Shown one piece after another: positions 1-6,450 of a stretch of 6,600 nucleotides of DNA. The translations under genes were made by a program, and so were the position numbers. This stretch comes from an uncultured Zetaproteobacteria bacterium (GTDB lineage: Bacteria > Pseudomonadota > Zetaproteobacteria > Mariprofundales > Mariprofundaceae): assembly GCA_913056285.1 (NCBI GenBank), contig CAJXNE010000114.1, forward strand, positions 1 through 6,600, written 5' to 3'. Position 1 is the first letter of the stretch. The number at the start of each line of letters is the position of its first letter. The notes beneath the pieces were generated by a model that worked only from the letters and a program-made list of their open reading frames with translations, did not search any database and had not been told where the DNA came from.

Positions 1-36
1 TCTCTTCCTCAGAATCCGTTGCAAGCAAAGGTCCGG

Positions 37-105
37 CGTGATCATCACAGCGATTCATGAATAGTCCGGGTTGTGAGGTTTCCTTTATCGTGATCGTGTG
101 ATGAT
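37..105. promoter_or_regulatory. Leader region of the operon with small dyad repeats (possible operator)
   Basis: The 149 bases before the first gene must carry the operon promoter if transcription starts locally, but I see no convincing -35/-10 pair. There is small-scale symmetry. GTGATcATCAC at 38-48 is a perfect 5-bp dyad around one base. CGTGATC occurs at 37-43 and again at 89-95. ATCATCAC (41-48) is the exact reverse complement of GTGATGAT (98-105). Repeats this short can arise by chance, so reading them as a regulator site is only an inference. No terminator or RNA gene is visible here. Confidence 0.2.
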
Positions 106-149
106 TTGTGCGACTTCACGCCATAGCCGTAGATGGGTATCATTGACTC

Positions 150-914
150 ATGAAATTATGGGGCTTTGCATTATTGTTGCTGACGTTGAATGGCTTGACG
201 TTGTCCGGCCATGCGCAGGCTGAAGCCGGAGGCGCTATTGTAGCAAGTGATCTGGTACAGCGGGTGCAGGATCGGTTGCGCTCGGATACCAGCATTGCCC
301 GCTATGCGATGCGTATCGAAACGGCTGACTGGCAGCGTGAAGTGCGGCTCGATGCATGGGATGATCGCACCAAGAAACGCTTCTTTATTCGCATTCTGGC
401 TCCCCGGAAAGATAAAAATACCACATGGCTCAAGGATGGCGATAATCTATGGATGTATCTGCCCAAGCTGGAACGCGATATTCGCATTCCGCCGTCGATG
501 ATGCTGTCCAACTGGATGGGTTCGGATTTCACCAATGATGATCTGGTTAAAATGGAGTCGGTAGTCAAAGATTATACGCATCAATTACTGGCCGATTCGG
601 ATGATATCTATACGGTGGAATCGACGCCGAAGCCCGATGCTCCGGTGGTATGGGGCAAGATTGTGCGGCGCATAACGCATGATGCCATGCCGTTATCCGA
701 GGATTATTATGATGAGCATGGCAAACATATCCGCCACCTGGCCTTTGATCAGGTGAAACACATGGGCGGACGCGATATCCCATCACGCTGGATTATGCAG
801 CAGCTGGCCACCCCTGATAAACGCACGGTGATGATTTTGGAGCGCATCAGTTTCGATACGCCGATCAAGGCTCGCACATTTAGCCGTGCCAATTTGCGAA
901 GCAAGGGGCACTGA
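150..914 (+). CDS. LolA-like periplasmic outer-membrane lipoprotein-sorting protein
   Basis: This 254-residue secreted protein probably acts as a periplasmic carrier for a lipid-like or lipoprotein substrate handed over by the ABC transporter encoded downstream. Residues 1-24 form a signal peptide: Lys2, a Leu-rich core, then a signal peptidase I type AQA site at 22-24 before Glu25. There is no lipobox Cys, so it should be soluble. The mature part has the LolA-like family layout, with alternating beta-strand segments. The family-typical block runs over residues 98-132: WMYLPKL at 101-107, then MGSDFTNDDL at 123-132. This block marks the longer LolA_like (outer membrane lipoprotein-sorting protein) branch rather than classical LolA of about 200 residues. 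The ATG at 150 has only a weak upstream Shine-Dalgarno, but it gives a proper signal peptide and no better in-frame start precedes it. The stop overlaps the next start by one base (TGATG), implying translational coupling. Family assignment is good; the cargo is unknown. Confidence 0.85.
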   Translation: MKLWGFALLLLTLNGLTLSGHAQAEAGGAIVASDLVQRVQDRLRSDTSIARYAMRIETADWQREVRLDAWDDRTKKRFFIRILAPRKDKNTTWLKDGDNLWMYLPKLERDIRIPPSMMLSNWMGSDFTNDDLVKMESVVKDYTHQLLADSDDIYTVESTPKPDAPVVWGKIVRRITHDAMPLSEDYYDEHGKHIRHLAFDQVKHMGGRDIPSRWIMQQLATPDKRTVMILERISFDTPIKARTFSRANLRSKGH

Positions 915-2122
915 TGTTTTCGTTGGCCTGGCGCAATATGATTCGCAATGCGCGCCGTAGCCTGCTTACTGTATCTGCCGTTGCGCTGGGCCTGGCTTCG
1001 CTGATTTTTCTGTGGGGGTTTAACGACGGCGTCCACAATACCATGATGCGCAATCTGCAACAGGTGATTGTCGGTAGTATTCAGGTGCATGCAGACGGTT
1101 TTTTTCATCATCCCAAACTGTCCAAAATAGTGCCGGATTCCGGAAAAGTCATCACATTATTACATGAGCTTGGTGCTGATAATCTGGCCTATCGCTTACG
1201 CACGTTTGCGCTGGCGGCGGGTGAGGAAACGTCCGAAGGTTTGGTTCTGTTGGGGATGAATCCGGATATGGAGCAGGCTGCAACGCGTATTGCCGCCAAG
1301 GTGGATCGAGGTCGTTTTATTGGCGATAATAATGAGGCTGCATGTGTGTTGGGCAAAACGACGGCGCGTAATCTCGGCGTCAATCCGGGCGATGATGTGG
1401 TGTTTCTGACCGAAGACCGGTATGGATCGCTGGCGGCGGAAAAATTAAAGCTGGTCGGTATCATTTCCAGCGGCGAAATGGGCATCGATAGAGGCTTGGC
1501 GATTATTCCACTCGGCTTTATGCAGCAGATGACAGGCATGGACGGGAAATATTCGGAAATCGTTGTACAACTACCCAAAGAACAACTGGAGCCGGTCACG
1601 GCGCAACTCAGAGAAAAGCTGGGTTCCGCCTATGAAGTGCTGCGCTGGTACGATATGTATCCGATGATGAAGCAATGGGTAGAGCTGGAGAATGCGTTTT
1701 ATTATATTTTTCTCTCGATTGTACTGGTGATCATTGCAGCGGGCATTATGAATACAGTGCTGATGAGTATGCTCGAACGTATCCACGAATTCGGCGTGAT
1801 GATGGCCTTAGGTTGCGGACGCGTTCGTCTGGCCGGCATGGTGGTTGTGGAATCATTATTGCTGGGCATGGCCGGCGTGGTTGCCGGCGTGATGGTTGGC
1901 TTGTTGCTGGTACATTATTTTCACGGCGCAGGTATTGATTTATCCAGCCAGATGGACTCCATCGCACGTTTCTATCTCAATCCGGTGATTCATACCGAGA
2001 TTGATACCAATCATTTGCTCGATACGGTGCTGGCCGTGCTGGCCGCAGCGGTAGTCGCCGCTATCTGGCCCGCCATCCGCGCCGCCCGACTTGAACCCGT
2101 TGAGGCGATCCATCATGTGTAA
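914..2122 (+). CDS. ABC transporter permease, FtsX/LolC-LolE-MacB type (first of pair)
   Basis: This is an inner-membrane subunit of a type VII (mechanotransmission) ABC transporter, 402 residues, close to the size of LolC and LolE. The layout is one N-terminal membrane helix (about 17-36), a large periplasmic domain (about 37-258), then three helices (about 261-283, 306-333, 368-386). After helix 2 comes the cytoplasmic coupling stretch NTVLMSMLERIHEFGVMMAL (280-299), the classic FtsX-family motif that contacts the ATPase. The C-terminus PAIRAARLEPVEAI (386-399) is also family-typical. A good Shine-Dalgarno, AAGGGG (903-908), sits 5 bases before the ATG. The start overlaps the preceding stop, so the LolA-like protein and this permease are probably made together. 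It is clearly related to the next gene and probably forms a heterodimer with it. MacB-type permeases are fused to the ATPase; here the ATPase is separate, as in LolCDE. Substrate unknown. Confidence 0.9.
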   Translation: MFSLAWRNMIRNARRSLLTVSAVALGLASLIFLWGFNDGVHNTMMRNLQQVIVGSIQVHADGFFHHPKLSKIVPDSGKVITLLHELGADNLAYRLRTFALAAGEETSEGLVLLGMNPDMEQAATRIAAKVDRGRFIGDNNEAACVLGKTTARNLGVNPGDDVVFLTEDRYGSLAAEKLKLVGIISSGEMGIDRGLAIIPLGFMQQMTGMDGKYSEIVVQLPKEQLEPVTAQLREKLGSAYEVLRWYDMYPMMKQWVELENAFYYIFLSIVLVIIAAGIMNTVLMSMLERIHEFGVMMALGCGRVRLAGMVVVESLLLGMAGVVAGVMVGLLLVHYFHGAGIDLSSQMDSIARFYLNPVIHTEIDTNHLLDTVLAVLAAAVVAAIWPAIRAARLEPVEAIHHV

Positions 2123-2147
2123 GCAAGGTTATCGGGTTTAAGCGCCG

Positions 2148-3383
2148 ATGGATCATCTTTCCATTTACCTGAAGCTGGGGTGGCGCAATCTGTGGTTGCA
2201 TCCCATGCGCACGATTTTGACGGTGGCAGCGTTGGCCATCGGCATTGCAGCGCTGAGCTTTCTTTCGGCCATGGATGACGGTTGGATGCAGCAGATCAAG
2301 ACCAATTTCGCCCTGACCATGACCGGGCATATCCAGATTCATGCCGAGGGTTTTGAAGACAGTCGCAAGTTGGCGCAACGTATGAATGCGCCTGAGCAGG
2401 TGATGAATGTTATTGCTGATATGGATGGCGTGCGTGCTGTATCGCAGCGCGTGCGCGTATCCGGACTGGCATCCAGCGCTGGCGCCAATGCGGGGGCGCT
2501 GATTTACGGGGTTGAGCCGGACGCCGAGCAAGGTGTAAGCCGCCTTTCCACCTTTATTGCGACAGGTGCATGGTTGCCAACGGGGGATAAACGAGCGGCG
2601 GTGCTGGGAGACGGGCTGGCGGATCGACTCAGCATTTCCATTGGCGATAAACTGGTGTTGATGGCGGCAGTGCCTGGTGGTGATATTGCCTCCGAAGTCT
2701 TTCGGGTGCGTGGGATGATCCACTCGGGTGTGATGGATGTGGATGATATGAGCGTGATTGTGCCGCTGACCAGCGCCCAGCACTGGTTGAGTCTGGGGCA
2801 TGGCGTGACAGATATCGTGATTCGTGCGGACAGTTTTGAGCAGGTGTCTGCTCTGGCCGGACAGATGAAAAGTGCATTGGCAGGGCGGGGTGTGGAGGTA
2901 TTGCGCTGGTTCGATATTGATCCGATGGCGCAGCAATGGGCCGATTTTGCCGAGGCCTATACCTGGATAGTATTGCTGATTGTGATTATCGTGGTGTTGG
3001 CGGAAGTACTGAATACGATGCTGATGAGTATGCATGAACGGGTGCGGGAATTCGGGCTGATGGGAGCGCTTGGCGTACAACCTTCACAAATTTTCGCGAT
3101 GGTGGTTTGGGAGACGGTTATTCTGGTGCTTATCGGCGGCGTGTCCGGTTTTGTCATTGGCGGCGGTTTATCGCTCTTCTACGGTGAAAGGGGAATCGAT
3201 CTCTCACAGTTCGCGATCGCATTTTCGTTTATGTATATGGATCCGGTGATTCACCCGCTTTTGAGGGCTGACAGCGTGCTGCGCATTCTGGGCGCATCGC
3301 TATTTGGCGCCATGATCGCTGGACTGATTCCAGCCTGGAAAGCCGCCAGACTGGAGCCTGCCAGCGCATTGAGGGAGTTATGA
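2148..3383 (+). CDS. ABC transporter permease, FtsX/LolC-LolE-MacB type (second of pair)
   Basis: This second inner-membrane permease has 411 residues and the same plan as its upstream neighbour: helix 1 about 21-41, a periplasmic domain about 42-268, then helices about 270-293, 314-343 and 377-396. It retains the coupling motif NTMLMSMHERVREFGLMGAL (289-308) and the C-terminal PAWKAARLEPASAL (395-408). Segments shared with the first permease include HIQIHAEGF (61-69), VLRWFDIDPM (251-260), GIDLS (349-353) and DPVIH (365-369). The pair is therefore an old tandem duplication whose products have since diverged, as with LolC and LolE. The gene starts 25 bases after the previous stop, with no strong Shine-Dalgarno before the ATG at 2148, so it may depend on coupling. 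Its stop TGA (3381-3383) overlaps the ATG of a small ORF. A heteromeric transporter is the natural inference. Confidence 0.9.
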   Translation: MDHLSIYLKLGWRNLWLHPMRTILTVAALAIGIAALSFLSAMDDGWMQQIKTNFALTMTGHIQIHAEGFEDSRKLAQRMNAPEQVMNVIADMDGVRAVSQRVRVSGLASSAGANAGALIYGVEPDAEQGVSRLSTFIATGAWLPTGDKRAAVLGDGLADRLSISIGDKLVLMAAVPGGDIASEVFRVRGMIHSGVMDVDDMSVIVPLTSAQHWLSLGHGVTDIVIRADSFEQVSALAGQMKSALAGRGVEVLRWFDIDPMAQQWADFAEAYTWIVLLIVIIVVLAEVLNTMLMSMHERVREFGLMGALGVQPSQIFAMVVWETVILVLIGGVSGFVIGGGLSLFYGERGIDLSQFAIAFSFMYMDPVIHPLLRADSVLRILGASLFGAMIAGLIPAWKAARLEPASALREL

Positions 3384-3472
3384 GTGATCGGCGGAGTAGT
3401 GGCGTGAACAGTGGCGCGAACGGGGTTGCCCGGCTACGGCAGAGCGATATTCGGGGAGGCAGGCATGGCTGA
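3380..3472 (+). CDS. Small 30-codon ORF bridging permease and ATPase (possible coupling peptide)
   Basis: An ATG at 3380 overlaps the permease stop in the arrangement ATGA and opens a 30-codon frame. It ends at a TGA (3470-3472) just after the ATPase ATG at 3465. The predicted peptide (MSDRRSSGVNSGANG at its start) is rich in Arg, Ser and Gly, has no membrane segment, and I do not recognise it. Its position suggests that ribosomes finishing the permease could re-initiate here and be delivered to the ATPase start. It could equally be chance, since the stretch between the genes is only 81 bases. There is no independent evidence of translation. Confidence 0.2.
   Translation: MSDRRSSGVNSGANGVARLRQSDIRGGRHG
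3453..3459 (+). promoter_or_regulatory. Ribosome binding site that sets the ATPase start
   Basis: GGGGAGG lies 5 bases before the ATG at 3465. It is one of the strongest Shine-Dalgarno matches in the window. It argues for initiation at 3465 rather than at the in-frame GTG at 3411, which has no comparable site. Confidence 0.7.
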
Positions 3473-4154
3473 TGCGTTGATTACGGCAAGCGGGCTGACC
3501 CGGTTTTATGATAGCGGTGAGTTAAAGGTGGCGGCGCTCGATGGCGTGGATTTGTCGATTGAGCGTGGTGCTTATGTGGTGCTGGCCGGGCGCTCCGGAT
3601 CGGGCAAGACAACGCTGCTGAATATGCTCGGCGGGCTGGACAGGCCGGATTCCGGCGCGCTGTCGATAGCCGACCAGGATTTGTTGAGCATGTCGGCGAC
3701 GGATCGAGCCGGGTTCCGTCTGCACCATCTGGGTTTTGTATTTCAGTCTTATAATCTGATTCGGGTATTGAGCGCGCGCGAAAATGTCGCCTATGTGTTG
3801 CAATTGCAGGGCATGGATAAAAAACAGCGTTTTGCATTGGCCGATCAGTGGCTGGCGAAAGTGGAATTAAGCGGTTTTGAGAATCGCAGACCCGATCAAA
3901 TGTCCGGCGGACAGCAGCAGCGTGTGGCTGTAGCGCGGGCGCTGGCTGCTAATCCGGATCTGGTGCTGGCCGATGAACCGACAGCCAATCTCGATTCGCA
4001 TACGGGGGAATCCTTGATGGCCCTGATGCGCAAGCTAAATGAAGAGCAGGGCACGACGTTTGTCATTGCATCCCATGATCCCGCCGTCATCGCTTCGGCG
4101 CGTACGCTGATTACGATGCAGGATGGGCAGATCAGTTCAGTCAAAGTCATGTAA
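3465..4154 (+). CDS. ABC transporter ATP-binding protein, LolD/MacB type
   Basis: This cytoplasmic ATPase drives the two preceding permeases. Counted from the ATG at 3465 it has 229 residues, the usual length for LolD. All the nucleotide-binding elements are intact: Walker A GRSGSGKTT (42-50, Lys48), Q-loop Gln94 in FVFQSYNLI, signature MSGGQQQR (146-153), Walker B LVLADE (166-171, catalytic Glu171), D-loop NLD (175-177) and switch His204 in ASHD. The Met-for-Leu change at the start of the signature motif is a mild variation. The block FVFQSYNLI and the phrase ADEPTANLD are typical of the LolD/MacB/FtsE clade. An in-frame GTG at 3411 would add 18 residues with no family resemblance and is the less likely start. 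The gene ends in TAA (4152-4154), which lies at the edge of a repeat element. A separate ATPase with two permeases fits the LolCDE-like layout. Confidence 0.92.
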   Translation: MADALITASGLTRFYDSGELKVAALDGVDLSIERGAYVVLAGRSGSGKTTLLNMLGGLDRPDSGALSIADQDLLSMSATDRAGFRLHHLGFVFQSYNLIRVLSARENVAYVLQLQGMDKKQRFALADQWLAKVELSGFENRRPDQMSGGQQQRVAVARALAANPDLVLADEPTANLDSHTGESLMALMRKLNEEQGTTFVIASHDPAVIASARTLITMQDGQISSVKVM

Positions 4155-4272
4155 GCCACGACACACGAATGAACACGAATTACAATCTTCAATCGTCTGA
4201 GTTTTTTCTAATTCGTCCCCTAGGGGAGCCTCTCTGGCTTCGCCATTCACCTTCTGTGCATTCGTGGCTAAG
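4154..4272. repeat. Imperfect inverted-repeat element between ATPase and barrel genes
   Basis: The gap between the genes is almost entirely symmetric. AGCCACGA (4154-4161) matches TCGTGGCT (4262-4269) in inverted orientation, CACGAATG (4164-4171) matches CATTCGTG (4259-4266), and ACGAATTA (4175-4182) matches TAATTCGT (4209-4216). CACGAAT also recurs every 10 bases on the left arm (4164, 4174). The right arm carries an extra insert with the palindrome CCCCTAGGGG (4217-4226) and a 6-bp hairpin, GGAGCC-TCTCT-GGCTTC (4225-4241). A run of six T (4202-4207) lies in the central loop, but no stable hairpin directly precedes it, so I do not call a terminator. The left end includes the last base of the ATPase stop codon. 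The right end contains the start codon of the barrel gene. Confidence 0.65.
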
Positions 4273-5379
4273 GTTTTGATTGTCTGGTCTGTACTGGCGT
4301 TCTATGCGTTTCCGGCTTCAGCATTGGAGTTTTCGGGGCAATATACCAATCTGCTGTTTGAAACTCGCGATAGTCTAAAACAGGATAGGACCACTGACCT
4401 GAATCGTTTGCGCCTGGAAATGGATGGGGGTGATGGCCCGGTTCGATTTCATCTGGCCTATGATCATGAATTATTATGGGGCGGCCTTGTAGCAGATCCT
4501 GCGGTCGCAGTCGCTCTCGCCCGACCCGAGCCGACATGGGTCGATGCCAGCGCCACCATTCGTCAGCGCACGCATTTCAATTGGCGGCATACACTCTATC
4601 GCGGTTGGTTGGAATATGATGCTGGTTCGGTGAATATCAAACTGGGACGTCAGCGCATTGCATGGGGATCGGGGCGTATCTGGAACCCGACAGACCGCTT
4701 TAATCCGGTGCAACCTACTGCACTGGAACTGGAACAGAAACTGGGCGTGGATGCTGTCCGGGTGGCATGGAATTATACTGGCAATGGTAGTGTGATTGCG
4801 GTTGCAGCACCGCCTCGAACATCTTCCCGTACGTCGCGCAAACTGGCGCTCAGATGGCAGGATACATTTGGTGAATTCGATCTGGCAGTTACGGGCGGAC
4901 GCATCGGTAATGAGAATATGTTCGGGCTGGATATCACCGGTAATCTGGGTGATGCCGGAGTCCGGATGGAATGGATGCAGGCAAGAAATTCGCGTGATGG
5001 CAGTTATGGGCAGCTTTCAACCGGCCTGGATTATACCTGGTATCCAGCCTTGCTGCCTAATGGCTTGTATATGGCGCTGGAATATTTTTATAACGGTGCG
5101 GCTTCTTCGCCATTGCTTACGCAGGATCGCCTGAACAGCCGTTCCAGCCATTTGCTGGGCGGTATGCTGGGTTATGACTTGACGCCGCTGTGGCGATTCG
5201 ATTTGCTGGTGATCGCAGATATGCAGCGCTCGGGCGCATTTATCTCGCCATCTCTAAAATGGTCAGCATCTGAAAATGTTGATATCACTGCGTTTGCACA
5301 GATTCCGCAAGGCACAGGGGTGAGTGAGTTTGCCGTGTTTGAGCCGCTCTATGCTGTTCGTGCTGACTGGTATTTTTGA
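4264..5379 (+). CDS. Outer-membrane beta-barrel (porin-like) protein
   Basis: This 371-residue exported protein is predicted to form a beta-barrel in the outer membrane. From the GTG at 4264 it has a signal peptide of about 20 residues: Lys3, a hydrophobic core, and an ASA site at 18-20 before Leu21. The mature part is made of alternating aromatic/hydrophobic strands with glycine- and charge-rich loops. It ends in ADWYF, with the terminal Phe recognised by the BAM machinery. A distinctive block at 127-148 (LGRQRIAWGSGRIWNP, then TDRFNP) recalls DUF1302/alginate-export-type barrels, but I cannot name a family securely. The start has no Shine-Dalgarno and lies inside the repeat element. A later TTG (codon 5) would lose the only positive charge of the signal peptide, so GTG is preferred. 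It follows the transporter operon on the same strand and may be its outer-membrane partner. Co-transcription across the repeat is not proven. Its 3' end overlaps the opposing gene by 31 bp. Confidence 0.8.
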   Translation: MAKVLIVWSVLAFYAFPASALEFSGQYTNLLFETRDSLKQDRTTDLNRLRLEMDGGDGPVRFHLAYDHELLWGGLVADPAVAVALARPEPTWVDASATIRQRTHFNWRHTLYRGWLEYDAGSVNIKLGRQRIAWGSGRIWNPTDRFNPVQPTALELEQKLGVDAVRVAWNYTGNGSVIAVAAPPRTSSRTSRKLALRWQDTFGEFDLAVTGGRIGNENMFGLDITGNLGDAGVRMEWMQARNSRDGSYGQLSTGLDYTWYPALLPNGLYMALEYFYNGAASSPLLTQDRLNSRSSHLLGGMLGYDLTPLWRFDLLVIADMQRSGAFISPSLKWSASENVDITAFAQIPQGTGVSEFAVFEPLYAVRADWYF

Positions 5380-6431
5380 TGCAACGAGGTTCCCAGTATT
5401 TGGACCTGTTGATCAAATGAAGCATAAGCATTCATGAATGAGCGGAAGATGTTTTCAGGAATATTGCAAACCAGCGTGTGCTCGGTTGCTTTGACTGTCG
5501 CTTGTGATGGTAAGCTGATGTGGGGGCTGATATCACCAAACATCGTTCCTGTTGTCAGGGGTACAGATGTGCCATCGGGGAGATTCAATTCTGCGCGGCC
5601 GAACAGAAGAATATGGCAGGCAGACCGCGGTAGTTGATGTCCTGAAATGGCTTCACCTAAATTGAATTCATCCACAGTTGATTCTTCGGCAGCCCATAGA
5701 CGGTCGGTTTCATGCAGCTCTGCAAAAACACTCAGGCTGTGGGTCATGCCGTGAACCAGGCGGGTTTGCACGGTTCGGATCAGATAATCCCCTGCCACAG
5801 TCGAGTGTTGCATCAGCTGTGCAATGGAACGGTCTGAAAATTCAAGTAATAAAGTTGTGCCTGTGGCGATAATGCTTGCTGAACGTGGCAGCTTGTAAAC
5901 ACAGGCATATTCGCCGAAAAAGTCACCGGGATGGAGCGAATTTACTGTTTTGAGCTCACCGTTCTCCAGTCTTATTTTGACATCGACATGACCATCAAGA
6001 ATCAGGTAAAAGGTTCGGCTATGTTCGCCCTGGCGGACAATTGTTTCACCATCAATTGCCTGCATCAGGCTACCCTGAGTAATAAAATCAAGGCCTTCTG
6101 AATCCGACAGTTGTTCAATCAGCGCAAAAGTTCGGCCCGAGTCATCTTCTGAATCACTGAGGGAATATCGAGCCATATTGGATAAATCCTCAATTTCCTC
6201 AATATCCGGATGATTCAATTGACGGCATAGGAAAAGAAAACTCATGGCATGGGTGGCATTGCCACAGGCCAGCATACGGCGGGACATCGACAGTGCCAGA
6301 CTAAGCGCCTTGGGGCTTTCCTGATTGTGTTGCAGCATGTGAATGTACGGCCTGGCGACATGCAAGTCTTCGGGAAAAATCCGGTGTAGCATACCGTAGC
6401 TTTGTAGCAGTTCTTCTTTATTCAAGCTCAT
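5349..6431 (-). CDS. Tandem cyclic-nucleotide-binding-domain protein without DNA-binding domain
   Basis: This is a 360-residue, probably cytoplasmic sensor or regulatory protein with no signal peptide or membrane helix. Residues 1-110 are mainly helical and I do not recognise them. A CRP/cNMP-type domain follows at about 115-225 with YLILDGHVDV (142-151) and the phosphate-binding cassette FGEYACVYKLPRSA (172-185), including Glu174 and Arg183, which in this family contact the ribose and cyclic phosphate. A second such domain at about 245-345 aligns without gaps over the cassette: FGDISPHISLPSQA (298-311). There Glu becomes Asp300 and Arg becomes Ser309, so nucleotide binding is probably lost. 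The protein ends about 15 residues after the second domain with no helix-turn-helix, so it is not a CRP/FNR transcription factor. It may act through protein contacts. The ATG at 6431 has a poor Shine-Dalgarno; Met14 is an alternative. Its promoter would have to lie within 19 bases or inside the adjacent repeat element. Confidence 0.85.
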   Translation of the reverse strand: MSLNKEELLQSYGMLHRIFPEDLHVARPYIHMLQHNQESPKALSLALSMSRRMLACGNATHAMSFLFLCRQLNHPDIEEIEDLSNMARYSLSDSEDDSGRTFALIEQLSDSEGLDFITQGSLMQAIDGETIVRQGEHSRTFYLILDGHVDVKIRLENGELKTVNSLHPGDFFGEYACVYKLPRSASIIATGTTLLLEFSDRSIAQLMQHSTVAGDYLIRTVQTRLVHGMTHSLSVFAELHETDRLWAAEESTVDEFNLGEAISGHQLPRSACHILLFGRAELNLPDGTSVPLTTGTMFGDISPHISLPSQATVKATEHTLVCNIPENIFRSFMNAYASFDQQVQILGTSLHQKYQSARTA

Positions 6432-6450
6432 GATTGCAACTGTAACCCAA

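Noticed and set aside
1..64. Tail of an upstream gene entering from the left edge
   Set aside because: All three plus frames are open only until stops at 39-41, 58-60 and 62-64. None gives a recognisable C-terminus, so a partial gene cannot be chosen.
97..119. CRP-like site (TGTGA followed by TTCACG)
   Set aside because: The spacing between the half-sites is much longer than the 6 bases of a CRP operator, so the resemblance is not meaningful.
2061..3080. 339-codon minus-strand open frame antisense to the second permease
   Set aside because: Its translation is His-, Gln- and Arg-rich with no domain, the usual result of reading a well-supported plus-strand gene backwards. The plus-strand permease has clear membrane segments and motifs.
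3411..3464. GTG at 3411 as the ATPase start
   Set aside because: It adds 18 residues unlike the LolD family and has no good ribosome site, whereas ATG 3465 has GGGGAGG at 5 bases and gives the family length.
3465..4154. Naming the ATPase and permeases lolD, lolC and lolE
   Set aside because: The architecture fits, but the LolA-like partner belongs to a different branch and the barrel neighbour is atypical, so the symbols would claim a function not shown.
4202..4216. T-run as an intrinsic terminator after the ATPase gene
   Set aside because: Six T residues are present, but no stable GC-rich hairpin lies directly upstream of them; the symmetry instead pairs sequences on either side.
5434..5637. 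67-codon plus-strand open frame inside the cyclic-nucleotide-domain gene
   Set aside because: It is antisense to the conserved second domain, has no signal or motif, and is best explained as a shadow frame.
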